A stretch of 51,155 nucleotides of DNA. Source: Marinifilum sp. D714 (GTDB lineage: Bacteria; Bacteroidota; Bacteroidia; Bacteroidales; Marinifilaceae). The position numbers and the translations under genes are program-made. How positions within the stretch are numbered: the first letter of the stretch is position 1; every line of letters starts with the position of its first letter. This document shows, piece after piece, positions 43,831-51,155 of this stretch. The stretch spans positions 1 to 51,155 of the forward strand of contig NZ_JALPNU010000027.1 in the NCBI RefSeq assembly GCF_030851345.1, read 5' to 3'. Below the pieces are notes generated by a model. That model did no database searches. It had not been told where the DNA came from and was given only the letters and a program-made list of their open reading frames with translations.

Positions 43831-46226
43831 TCTTTGTTTTTCTTTTTAAAAATATTCTTTATTCTTTGGTAAATTGATTTTTTCTCTGCTTTTCTCTTTG
43901 CTCTTCGGGCTTTTCGTTCCATTAATTTATCGCGATCCTTCGCTTTAACGCCAAAAATATTCTTAAGAAACCCTGTATCTTTAGGCATATAGTGGGGGAT
44001 GCTTAATTGTGCAAGAATATCATTATCAGGTTTGCGAATTGAGGCATAACTATAGTTCGAGAATTTCCGATCACGACTTAGTTTATGCATGAATTTGCCA
44101 TAAATAGGCAAGGCCATACTTGCTCCTTGGCCTAAAGTTAAGGAGCGGAAATGTACACGCATATCATCGGCTCCAACCCAGGCGCCAGCTACCAAATTGG
44201 AATTGTAACCAATATACCATCCGTCGGCATGTGAATTTGTAGTTCCTGTTTTTCCAGCCAAATCGCCTTCCAATTTATATACATTTCGAAGTGATTTGCC
44301 GGTTCCACTGTTTACAACAGCTTGCAGCATGTGATTGATGATATCTGCATTCTGAGGAGATAACACAAATCTATTTTCATCTCTTTGTTTAGATAAATCA
44401 GCAATTAAATTTCCATTTTTATCCTCAATTTTTACCAGGTAATAAGGATCAACATGTACACCACGGTTGGCTAAGGTGGCATATACTTGAATCATTTCGA
44501 ATAAGGAAATGTTTGCTGTACCCAATGCAAGCGAAGGAACTTTAGGCAAGTTGCTATCGACTCCCATTTCTTCGGCCAGAACAATCGCATCCCGAATGCC
44601 GGTTTGCAAAAGTACATCTACAGCAATGGTATTTACTGATTCAGCCAAAGCACCTTCCATACTGTAGCTGCCCTCGTATTTGTTGTCGGCATTTCTAGGC
44701 GACCAATTATCGTATTCTTCGTAAATCTTTCTTTCGTTAGGTAAATATTCAAAAGGAGATACTCCTTCTTCCAGAGCAGCAGAGAAAACTACAGGTTTAA
44801 ATACAGACCCGACTTGTCTTTTTGCAGTAACATGATCGTATTTAAAATGATTAAAATCGATTCCTCCAACCCAGGCTTTTATTTTTCCTGAATGTGGCTC
44901 CATAGCCAAAAAACCTGTATTTAAAAGTTGAACGTAGTGTTTAATTGAATCGTTAGGCGACATGTTTACATCCTTTTCACCAGACCAGGTGAAAATTTTC
45001 ATGTCTACTTTTTCATTGAAAATCTTGTTGATTTCCTTTTCCGTTTTTCCGGATTTTTTCAACTTCTTGTATCGATCCGATCGACGTTTTGCATCGGTAA
45101 GAATGTCCTTTTTATTGTCCCAAGGTTTAGAGCTTCTCCAATGCTTGTAAAACAAATTTTGAAGTCGCTTTAAATGTTCACCTACCGATTGTTCGGCATA
45201 TGCCTGTAGTTTGGAATCTAGAGTTGTAGTAATCTTTAAACCATCTCTGTAGATGTCAAAATAACTTCCATCTTCCTTAGGGTAATCTGCTAAAATTTTA
45301 TTCGCTTCAATTCTAATTTTTTCTCTTAAATAAGGAGCCAAGCCATTTTTCGAAGCCTGATTATTATATCTTAATCCCAATGGTAAAGCTTTCAGTTGCT
45401 TTGCTTTTGCTTCTGAAATGTATTCATATTTTGACATTTGATTCAATACAACATTTCGTCTTTGTTTTGATCTTTCAGGATGTAATCGTGGATTGTAATA
45501 GGTTGGTGCTTTAAGCATTCCGATTAATACTGCACATTCATGAGTTTTTAAAGCGGAAGCTGGTTTGCTAAAAAATTGTCTGGATGCACTTTCAATTCCA
45601 AATACATTTTCTCCAAAGGAAACTGTATTCAGGTATAGTTGTAAGATTTCTTTTTTGGAGTATATTTTTTCCAATCTCGATGCAGTTATGGCTTCTCTGA
45701 TCTTATTGATAGGCATGCTTATGGCACCATAGTTTTTTCTAGGATATAGATTTTTTGCAAGCTGTTGACTCAAGGTACTTCCTCCACCTGAGCTACGATC
45801 TCCCATAATCAAAGATTTTACCAAAACCCGAAGCATACTTCTTTGATCAACACCTTGATGTTCGTAAAAACGAGCATCTTCGGTAGCAATTAATGAGTTA
45901 ATCACATTGGGCGAAATATCCTTAAAACTAACATTGGTTCTGTTTTCAGCATAAACTCTACCCAAAATTGCACCATCTTCAGAGTAGATTTCGGAGGCAT
46001 CTGCATTTTTAATGTTTCGCAATGTGTAATAATCTGGCAATTTCCCCCATAACCCAAGGTATACGGTTGAAAACAGTAATCCAAGCCCAACTACGGCACA
46101 TGCTATTGCTAGTAAACCCAATCGAATGATGTGAGATTTAAAACTTCTTTTTTTTGTTTTTCTTTTAGAAGAAGTTCTTCTCTTGGAATTCGTTTTTCTG
46201 CTTGTCGTTTTTTTTGTTTTTGCCAT
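43827..46226 (-). CDS. Class A penicillin-binding protein (PBP1A-type)
   Basis: This 799-residue bifunctional enzyme polymerises and crosslinks peptidoglycan. A very basic cytoplasmic tail (1-35, many Lys/Arg) precedes one membrane helix (about 36-58). The glycosyltransferase domain starts with catalytic E116 (ATEDARFYEHQG) and includes GGSTLSQQLAKN. The transpeptidase has S474-x-x-K in GSVFKP, an SVNT triad and KTGTT. A long basic C-terminal tail ends it. The gene is alone, with a -7 element at 46320-46313. Confidence 0.96.
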   Translation of the reverse strand: MAKTKKTTSRKTNSKRRTSSKRKTKKRSFKSHIIRLGLLAIACAVVGLGLLFSTVYLGLWGKLPDYYTLRNIKNADASEIYSEDGAILGRVYAENRTNVSFKDISPNVINSLIATEDARFYEHQGVDQRSMLRVLVKSLIMGDRSSGGGSTLSQQLAKNLYPRKNYGAISMPINKIREAITASRLEKIYSKKEILQLYLNTVSFGENVFGIESASRQFFSKPASALKTHECAVLIGMLKAPTYYNPRLHPERSKQRRNVVLNQMSKYEYISEAKAKQLKALPLGLRYNNQASKNGLAPYLREKIRIEANKILADYPKEDGSYFDIYRDGLKITTTLDSKLQAYAEQSVGEHLKRLQNLFYKHWRSSKPWDNKKDILTDAKRRSDRYKKLKKSGKTEKEINKIFNEKVDMKIFTWSGEKDVNMSPNDSIKHYVQLLNTGFLAMEPHSGKIKAWVGGIDFNHFKYDHVTAKRQVGSVFKPVVFSAALEEGVSPFEYLPNERKIYEEYDNWSPRNADNKYEGSYSMEGALAESVNTIAVDVLLQTGIRDAIVLAEEMGVDSNLPKVPSLALGTANISLFEMIQVYATLANRGVHVDPYYLVKIEDKNGNLIADLSKQRDENRFVLSPQNADIINHMLQAVVNSGTGKSLRNVYKLEGDLAGKTGTTNSHADGWYIGYNSNLVAGAWVGADDMRVHFRSLTLGQGASMALPIYGKFMHKLSRDRKFSNYSYASIRKPDNDILAQLSIPHYMPKDTGFLKNIFGVKAKDRDKLMERKARRAKRKAEKKSIYQRIKNIFKKKNKD

Positions 46227-46312
46227 ACTTAAAATTCTTGATGCTACTATTATTCAACGAATATTCACAATAAAGATTATATCTCATTGTAAAACATTAC
46301 TTACTGAAAGTT

Positions 46313-46320
46313 CAAAAATA
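46313..46320 (-). promoter_or_regulatory. -7 element for the PBP1A gene
   Basis: The minus strand reads TATTTTTG, which fits TAnnTTTG, 87 bases before the start codon. Confidence 0.45.
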
Positions 46321-46445
46321 GTGATAAAATCTAATTTTTTAATTAACTTATGTAACATACTTTGCTGTGAATCGTATTAAAATGTTGACGAATAATATAA
46401 AATTCACCATTAAGTGGAGTTCTACTACTTATTTACACCTATAGC

Positions 46446-47582
46446 ATGAAAATTGACAAGCTGAGAATTAATTCAATTGATGAGTTGCCAAATATTAATA
46501 ATTTGCGTGTTAAAGCAGATCTGATATTTGTTTTTGGATATCGAAAGTTAATGTTGGATGAGACACTCACATTAGCATTAAAGAACCATTATCCGGAAGC
46601 AGTTTTATTTGGTTGTTCTTCGGCTGGTGAAATCTCTGGAACCGAAGTGGTGGATGATTCAGTGGTAATTACTGCAATTGAATTTGAAAATTCGAAGGTA
46701 AAGTTGGAATCCATACAAATTGAAGAGGGGGTGGATAATAAACTGCTAGGAGCTAAATTACTGGACAAACTGGATAAGGACGGTTTAAAGCATGTTATGA
46801 TTCTTTCTGATGGTTTGAATATTAATGGTGCCGAGTTGGTTAATGGGATAGAAAATAAGCTGCCTGCTAATGTTACGGTAACCGGTGGACTAGCGGGTGA
46901 CGGTAATGATTTCAACGAAACGGTTGTGTATGATAAATCAGGTAATCCAGTGTCCAATTGTATTGCTGCTTTAGGTTTTTATGGCGAAAAGATTTCCGTA
47001 GGCTATGGTTCAAATGGAGGATGGGATAGTTTTGGGTTGGAAAGGTTGGTAACCAAATCGAAAGGAAATGTATTGTACGAATTGGATAGAAAACCAGCCT
47101 TACAGCTTTACAAACAGTTTTTGGGTGATAAAGCAGAAGGATTGCCAGCATCGGGTTTATTATTTCCTTTAAGTTTACGTGAGGATGGCATTCAGGAACC
47201 AGTGGTTCGCACCATTCTTGGGGTGAACGAACAAGATCAATCAATGACTTTTGCTGGCTGTTTACCCGAGGGTGCTTATGTGAGGTTGATGAAAGCCAAT
47301 GTGGACAGATTAATAAATGGAGCAGAAAACTCTGCCATAACCACTACCGAAATATTACCAAAGGATAGAGCTGAAATAGCCATTTTGATTAGTTGTGTTG
47401 GCCGAAAATTAGTTTTAAAGCAGTTGATTGAAGAGGAGGTAGAAGCTGTGTCGGATGTGATTGGTAATGACGTGTGCATTACAGGATTTTACTCTTACGG
47501 AGAAATTTCTCCATTTCGCAAAAACACTCCGTGTAAGTTGCACAATCAAACCATGACTATTACTACAATTTCTGAAAAATAA
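46446..47582 (+). CDS. FIST-domain sensor protein
   Basis: The 378-residue protein contains FIST_N (about 20-215, VLFGCSSAGEISGTEVVDDSVV and GGLAGDGNDFNETVVY) and FIST_C (about 215-375, closing with CITGFYSYGEISPF). FIST domains are thought to bind small ligands such as amino acids and are found in signal transduction proteins. There is no signal peptide, so it is cytoplasmic. It lies four bases before the hybrid kinase gene, which strongly suggests it supplies the input to that kinase. Confidence 0.92.
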   Translation: MKIDKLRINSIDELPNINNLRVKADLIFVFGYRKLMLDETLTLALKNHYPEAVLFGCSSAGEISGTEVVDDSVVITAIEFENSKVKLESIQIEEGVDNKLLGAKLLDKLDKDGLKHVMILSDGLNINGAELVNGIENKLPANVTVTGGLAGDGNDFNETVVYDKSGNPVSNCIAALGFYGEKISVGYGSNGGWDSFGLERLVTKSKGNVLYELDRKPALQLYKQFLGDKAEGLPASGLLFPLSLREDGIQEPVVRTILGVNEQDQSMTFAGCLPEGAYVRLMKANVDRLINGAENSAITTTEILPKDRAEIAILISCVGRKLVLKQLIEEEVEAVSDVIGNDVCITGFYSYGEISPFRKNTPCKLHNQTMTITTISEK

Positions 47583-47586
47583 AGCA

Positions 47587-49725
47587 ATGCATCGACTACT
47601 TAAAAGACAAATCAGAAAATATTTATCAGAAGAGGAGCAAGAAAAATTCAAAGATTTTCTTGATGTGATTAATGATGCATATGTTGACTTTGATTCTGAT
47701 ATCAAACAAATTGAAAATATTCTGGAAAAAAGTTCGCAAGAATTGTTCAATGTCAATAGTGAGCTTAAGAAAAATCTGGAAACAAAATCTGCAGAGGTTA
47801 AAACAACAAGCTCAAGATTGGAGTCTATTGTTGAAAATATTAATGAGGTGATTTTCCAAGCTAATATCAAAGGAGAATGGGTGTATTTAAATCCAGCCTG
47901 GACGAAAATGACAGGTTTTGATTTGTGGTCGAGTATTGGTACAAATGTATTTGAGTTTGTTCACCCAGATGATATTGAATTGTGCAAACTAAAGCTTCGA
48001 TTCTTACTAGAGAATAAGGAGAAAAATAATGATTTTGAGCTGCGTTTTGTTACCAAATCGGGAAGTTACAAGTGGTGCAAAATAGAAGAACGACTAATCA
48101 TAGGAGAAGAAGGTAAAGTAACGGGGGTATCAGGATTTATAAAAGACATTTCGGAGCGCAAAATTTTAGAAGAGGAGAAAAACTTAACTACTGAAAAATT
48201 CAGAATGATATTTGAAAAATCATCAGTAGCATACTTGATTATTAAAGATTCGAGATTTTTAGATTGCAACCAGGCTTGTTTGGATCTTTTTGGAGTGAAA
48301 GAGCGAAGAAATTTCATCGGTAAATTTGTAAAAGATTTTTCTCCGGAATTCCAGCCCGATGGCATTAAATCATCTGATAAAGCAATAGATTCTATTCGTC
48401 AAGCCAGAGAAAAGGGCTTTAACAAGTTCGATTGGATTCATATTAAGGAGGATGGAATGGAATTTCCTGTGGAAGTAATTTTGAATCCCGTACAGTTGGC
48501 CGATGGTAATATTCATTTTGTTGTGCTTAACGACTTGTCGGAACGAAAAAGAGTAGAATCGGAATTGATTGCTGCCAAAGAAAAAGCAGAAGAAGCTACA
48601 AAAGCCAAGGCACAGTTTCTTTCTACCATGTCGCACGAAATACGCACCCCAATGAATGCTGTAATTGGCGTTACACATTTGTTATCTGAAAATGAGCCTA
48701 GAGAAGATCAGTTAACTAATCTGAACATTTTAAAATTATCGGCTGATAACTTAATGACATTGATAAATGACATTTTGGATTTTAGTAAAATTGAAGCAGG
48801 TAAGATTGAATTGGAGAATGTGGACTTTAATTTTAGAAATTTTATCAATAATATTACTGCTGGATTTTTTATAAAGGCAAAAGAAAAAGACTTGGATTTT
48901 CTTATTGAAATTGATCCAAAAATTCCCGCACATCTTAATGGCGATCCTACCAGGTTATCTCAAATTATTACCAATTTGTGCTGTAATGCCATAAAATTTA
49001 CAGATGAGGGTAGAGTTCTTTTAAGGGTTGATTTTAAGGGAAGTTCGAAGGATAAAGTGAACATTCAGTTTGAAATTAACGATACTGGAATTGGTATTCC
49101 TGTGGATAAAAAAGATCAGATTTTCGAATCATTCTCGCAGGCAGATTCAAACACCACCCGATTGTATGGTGGAACCGGATTAGGCTTAGCCATTACTGGT
49201 AAGTTGGTGGAGCTGATGAATGGTAGTATTGATGTGGAAAGTGAAGCAGGAAAGGGAACCTCTTTCTTTGTGAATGTTGATTTAAAAATTAGTTTGAAAT
49301 GCAAATCTAAACTTAGTTTTTCCGACGAACATTTTACAGGTGGTGAAAAGTTGAAAGGGATACATGTTTTGGTGGCAGAAGACAATCCAATGAATGTGCT
49401 AATTATTAAGCAATTCCTTAAAAAATGGGATGTTACATACGATGTTGCCAAGAATGGTAAAATAGCATTGGATAAAGTACAGGAAGCCGACTATGATATG
49501 GTACTTATGGACTTGCAAATGCCAGAAATGGATGGTTATGATGCTTCTGAAAACATTCGAAAACTGGAGGGTGAAAAGTATCAGAATTTACCAATTATTG
49601 CGGTCACAGCATCTGCTTTTAACGAAATAAGAGCCAAAGTAATGAGTGCAGGCATGACTGATTTTGTAACCAAGCCAATAAATCCTGAAGAATTGTATGT
49701 GAAGTTGGAGAAGTATGCGAATTGA
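47587..49725 (+). CDS. PAS-containing hybrid histidine kinase
   Basis: This 712-residue soluble kinase begins with a coiled-coil segment (about 15-80). Two PAS domains follow (about 80-195 and 205-320; FQANIKGEWVYLNPAWTKMTG and FDWIHIKEDGMEFPVEV), then HisKA with H350 in SHEIRTPMN, HATPase (DTGIGIP and GGTGLGLAI), and a receiver domain (acidic start near residue 593, D642 in LMDLQMPEMDG, K696). No phosphotransfer or output domain is encoded nearby. It should relay a signal from the FIST protein upstream through its receiver to an unlinked partner. Confidence 0.95.
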   Translation: MHRLLKRQIRKYLSEEEQEKFKDFLDVINDAYVDFDSDIKQIENILEKSSQELFNVNSELKKNLETKSAEVKTTSSRLESIVENINEVIFQANIKGEWVYLNPAWTKMTGFDLWSSIGTNVFEFVHPDDIELCKLKLRFLLENKEKNNDFELRFVTKSGSYKWCKIEERLIIGEEGKVTGVSGFIKDISERKILEEEKNLTTEKFRMIFEKSSVAYLIIKDSRFLDCNQACLDLFGVKERRNFIGKFVKDFSPEFQPDGIKSSDKAIDSIRQAREKGFNKFDWIHIKEDGMEFPVEVILNPVQLADGNIHFVVLNDLSERKRVESELIAAKEKAEEATKAKAQFLSTMSHEIRTPMNAVIGVTHLLSENEPREDQLTNLNILKLSADNLMTLINDILDFSKIEAGKIELENVDFNFRNFINNITAGFFIKAKEKDLDFLIEIDPKIPAHLNGDPTRLSQIITNLCCNAIKFTDEGRVLLRVDFKGSSKDKVNIQFEINDTGIGIPVDKKDQIFESFSQADSNTTRLYGGTGLGLAITGKLVELMNGSIDVESEAGKGTSFFVNVDLKISLKCKSKLSFSDEHFTGGEKLKGIHVLVAEDNPMNVLIIKQFLKKWDVTYDVAKNGKIALDKVQEADYDMVLMDLQMPEMDGYDASENIRKLEGEKYQNLPIIAVTASAFNEIRAKVMSAGMTDFVTKPINPEELYVKLEKYAN

Positions 49726-49747
49726 GGTTACAGACTCTAGGCTTTTA

Positions 49748-49830
49748 CCTTTTAGGGAAAAGGGTGAAGAAAGAAAAATATAATCAAAAACACACCCTTC
49801 TGGCTGTAGCCATCTTCCCTAAGAGGGAAG
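49748..49830. repeat. Composite palindromic intergenic repeat
   Basis: Three inverted pairs are nested or adjacent: CCTTTT/AAAAGG (49748-49763), AAGGGTG/CACCCTT (49760-49766 and 49793-49799), and CTTCCC/GGGAAG (49814-49830). The last part reads like gene-independent repeats found between genes in this phylum. It sits between convergent genes, so a termination role is also possible. Confidence 0.55.
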
Positions 49831-49929
49831 AATTCCTAAATTAAGCTAATTATACATCCAAAAGCTAAATCCAATTTGTCGAAATCCTTATTTCTTTGGT
49901 AATTTACCCTTTAAACTTGAAGCTTTCGG

Positions 49930-50736
49930 CTAAACAAGAATCCATTCCTTCAAATCCATCATGATACACTGATTGGATAAATTTTCCTGTTCTAAAAACG
50001 GATATTTAATTTCTGATAGGTACAAGCCCTGGGGATATGCCAAATTCAATGGGGAAGGAGTGATTTTATGATGCAATTGTTGCTCAAATTCCTCTAGGCT
50101 CAGTTTTCCTTGTCCAACTTCGAGCAACTGATGAACAATGATTCGAATCATTCCTTTTAAAAAGCGATTGGCAGTAATCTCGAATCTCAAAGAGCCAGAA
50201 TCGGTACTTTTGTAAATTTGTGCTTTGCTTACCTTACAAATGGTATGATTGTGTCGGTCGGGTGTTTTGCAGAAGGCACGAAAATCCTTTTCGCCAATCA
50301 AGAGTTGGGCAGCCATCTGCATTTTGCTACTGTCCAAATCAAGAGAATAAAGCGAAGAGATATCGCTTAAATACGGATTCTTACTGGTGTGAATAAAATA
50401 ATTGTAAGTGCGCTCATTGGCGCTATGTTGAGCATGATTTTGTGGTTCAACCTGCTGAAAATCGAAAACAGAAATGTCAGGCGGAAGCATTCGGTTGATG
50501 GCAAACAATAGATTCTCCTCAATTGGATGACTCACATCGATATGAAAGTAATATTGCGATGCATGAACCCCCGCATCGGTTCTGCCACAACCCATGCAGT
50601 GTACTTTTTCCTTCAGAAACCTACTTAATACATCTTCTATGCTTTCCTGCACACTGGTGGCATTAATTTGCTTTTGCCAGCCTCTGTAATTGCTGCCTTT
50701 ATAGGCGATATGAAAAAAGTACCTGTATTTCGACAT
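49930..50736 (-). CDS. truA: tRNA pseudouridine(38-40) synthase
   Basis: TruA makes pseudouridine at positions 38, 39 and 40 of the tRNA anticodon arm. I start at 50736 (MSKYRYFFHIAYKGSNYRGW). The in-frame upstream start at 50790 overlaps the -7 box at 50795-50788 and so cannot be transcribed. The 268 residues carry the catalytic aspartate D54 in GCGRTDAGVHA, the ANERTYNYFI block and RFEITANRFLKGMIR. The gene stands alone. Confidence 0.96.
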   Translation of the reverse strand: MSKYRYFFHIAYKGSNYRGWQKQINATSVQESIEDVLSRFLKEKVHCMGCGRTDAGVHASQYYFHIDVSHPIEENLLFAINRMLPPDISVFDFQQVEPQNHAQHSANERTYNYFIHTSKNPYLSDISSLYSLDLDSSKMQMAAQLLIGEKDFRAFCKTPDRHNHTICKVSKAQIYKSTDSGSLRFEITANRFLKGMIRIIVHQLLEVGQGKLSLEEFEQQLHHKITPSPLNLAYPQGLYLSEIKYPFLEQENLSNQCIMMDLKEWILV

Positions 50737-50787
50737 GAATTCTTGATTTATTCTATACTCTAACGATCTGCTAAACCTGAACGTGCA

Positions 50788-50795
50788 CAAAGGTA
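50788..50795 (-). promoter_or_regulatory. -7 element for truA
   Basis: The minus strand reads TACCTTTG, an exact TAnnTTTG, giving a leader of about 45 bases. It sets the truA start at 50736 and separates truA from the upstream RNA unit. Confidence 0.65.
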
Positions 50796-50899
50796 TGAAT
50801 AATTACAATGATAGGGTGAGAAGCGTTGAATGTGTTGGATTATGGCTATAGCAAACTAATTGTAATTTCTATCAGCTTTAGCCGAGGACTGAATATTGC

Positions 50900-50996
50900 C
50901 AAAGAAAAATCCCGAACCTTATAAAAGTTCGGGATTTTCTCTAACCACTATTTACTAACCTAAATCTAATCTATGAAAAAACATCTCTGTTTTGTA
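50900..50996 (-). ncRNA. Candidate small RNA ending at an intrinsic terminator
   Basis: A minus-strand unit runs from an exact -7 box (51009-51002) to a strong terminator: AAAATCCCGAAC and GTTCGGGATTTT (50938-50906), with a T run after it. The roughly 95-base product has a 5' hairpin AAAACA-GAGA-TGTTTT with a GNRA loop, then an unpaired stretch with the repeated motifs ATTAG, TTTAG, GTTAG, AATAG and GTTAG. No reading frame on this strand explains it. It may be a small RNA. The alternative, a leader of truA, is less likely because truA has its own promoter. Confidence 0.55.
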
Positions 50997-51001
50997 TGTT
51001 A

Positions 51002-51009
51002 CAAATGTA
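51002..51009 (-). promoter_or_regulatory. -7 element for the candidate small RNA
   Basis: The minus strand reads TACATTTG, matching TAnnTTTG, about six bases before the assumed transcript start. The -33 region (GCATTTAGC) is only a loose match. Confidence 0.55.
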
Positions 51010-51072
51010 GGGTAGAAGATTGCTAAATGCATTGAATAAAAGTTAATAAAACTTAAAAGTGATTAGAATATT

Positions 51073-51150
51073 GTGATTCATATCACGGTGCGCTGCACCT
51101 CATTAAATATAAAAATTTGTAGTTCTATAAATATTTCGCAGCTCTGCTGC
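51073..51150. repeat. Three short palindromes at the window end
   Basis: GTGAT-TCAT-ATCAC (51073-51086), GGTGC-GCT-GCACC (51087-51099) and GCAGC-TCT-GCTGC (51138-51150) are perfect short hairpins. The last two share the same 5-3-5 build. They look like part of an interspersed repeat that continues past the window. No gene lies between 50796 and the window end except the candidate RNA. Confidence 0.5.
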
Positions 51151-51155
51151 TTTAT

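Noticed and set aside
50737-50790. Extended truA start at 50790
   Set aside because: It overlaps the truA -7 box, and the added residues are not conserved-looking.
50973-51026. 17-codon Cys-containing frame on the plus strand (MKKHLCFVCYKC...)
   Set aside because: It lies opposite the candidate small RNA and its promoter. No downstream gene or terminator is arranged as in an attenuator inside the window.
51072-51087. CRP-like site TGTGA-N6-TCACG
   Set aside because: It is one of three adjacent short palindromes and no start codon follows within the window, so it is more likely part of the repeat.

Overview
The window comes from an AT-rich member of the Bacteroidota. A marine Bacteroidales/Marinilabiliales relative (Marinifilum/Labilibaculum-like) is my inference, not something the sequence proves. 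The evidence is the repeated TAnnTTTG promoter -7 element of this phylum (for example 26761, 32756, 34819, 35585, and on the minus strand 37222, 40623, 46320, 50795, 51009), the near absence of Shine-Dalgarno sites, and phylum-typical families: secreted PD40 and CarboxypepD_reg-like proteins, DUF6261, and an orphan dihydroorotate-dehydrogenase-like protein. About 47 protein genes are supported, plus two very short leader-peptide genes. I see no tRNA, rRNA, insertion sequence or CRISPR array.

Layout. 1-6 kb: a glycosyltransferase, IspD and methionine aminopeptidase on the minus strand, then a large secreted zinc-protease-like propeller/barrel protein. 6-8.2 kb: a minus-strand run of PD40 lipoprotein, ClbS/DfsB-like protein and lipocalin. 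8.2-11.5 kb: four orphan envelope proteins and a block of palindromic repeats, the most accessory-looking part. 11.5-14.2 kb: a DUF6261 protein, then a hemerythrin one base from a receiver-histidine kinase. 14-20 kb: metallophosphoesterase, nitroreductase, SIMPL protein, oxidoreductase and two thioredoxin-fold proteins. 20-26.6 kb: an RND efflux operon whose TolC protein carries a substrate-binding-protein-like domain at its N-terminus. 26.7-28.2 kb: pheA behind two consecutive phenylalanine attenuators, then pterin dehydratase. 28.3-37.7 kb: secreted protease-like protein, cation/proton antiporter, TPR protein, Cys/Lys-rich protein, a two-component pair, YggS, the DHOD-like protein and two small proteins. 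37.7-51 kb: uvrA, an ECF sigma factor, SPFH protein plus ribbon-helix-helix partner, CHAD protein, PBP1A, a FIST sensor with its hybrid kinase, truA, and a candidate small RNA.

The most notable system is the pheA control region (26761-27070). Two tandem leader peptides, one with five consecutive Phe codons and one with nine Phe codons among 26, are each followed by an intrinsic terminator and each have a visible competing pairing. This looks like a two-stage phenylalanine attenuator. Next come the ligand-binding-domain/TolC fusion in the efflux operon and a promoter-to-terminator unit at 50900-51009 that looks like a small RNA.
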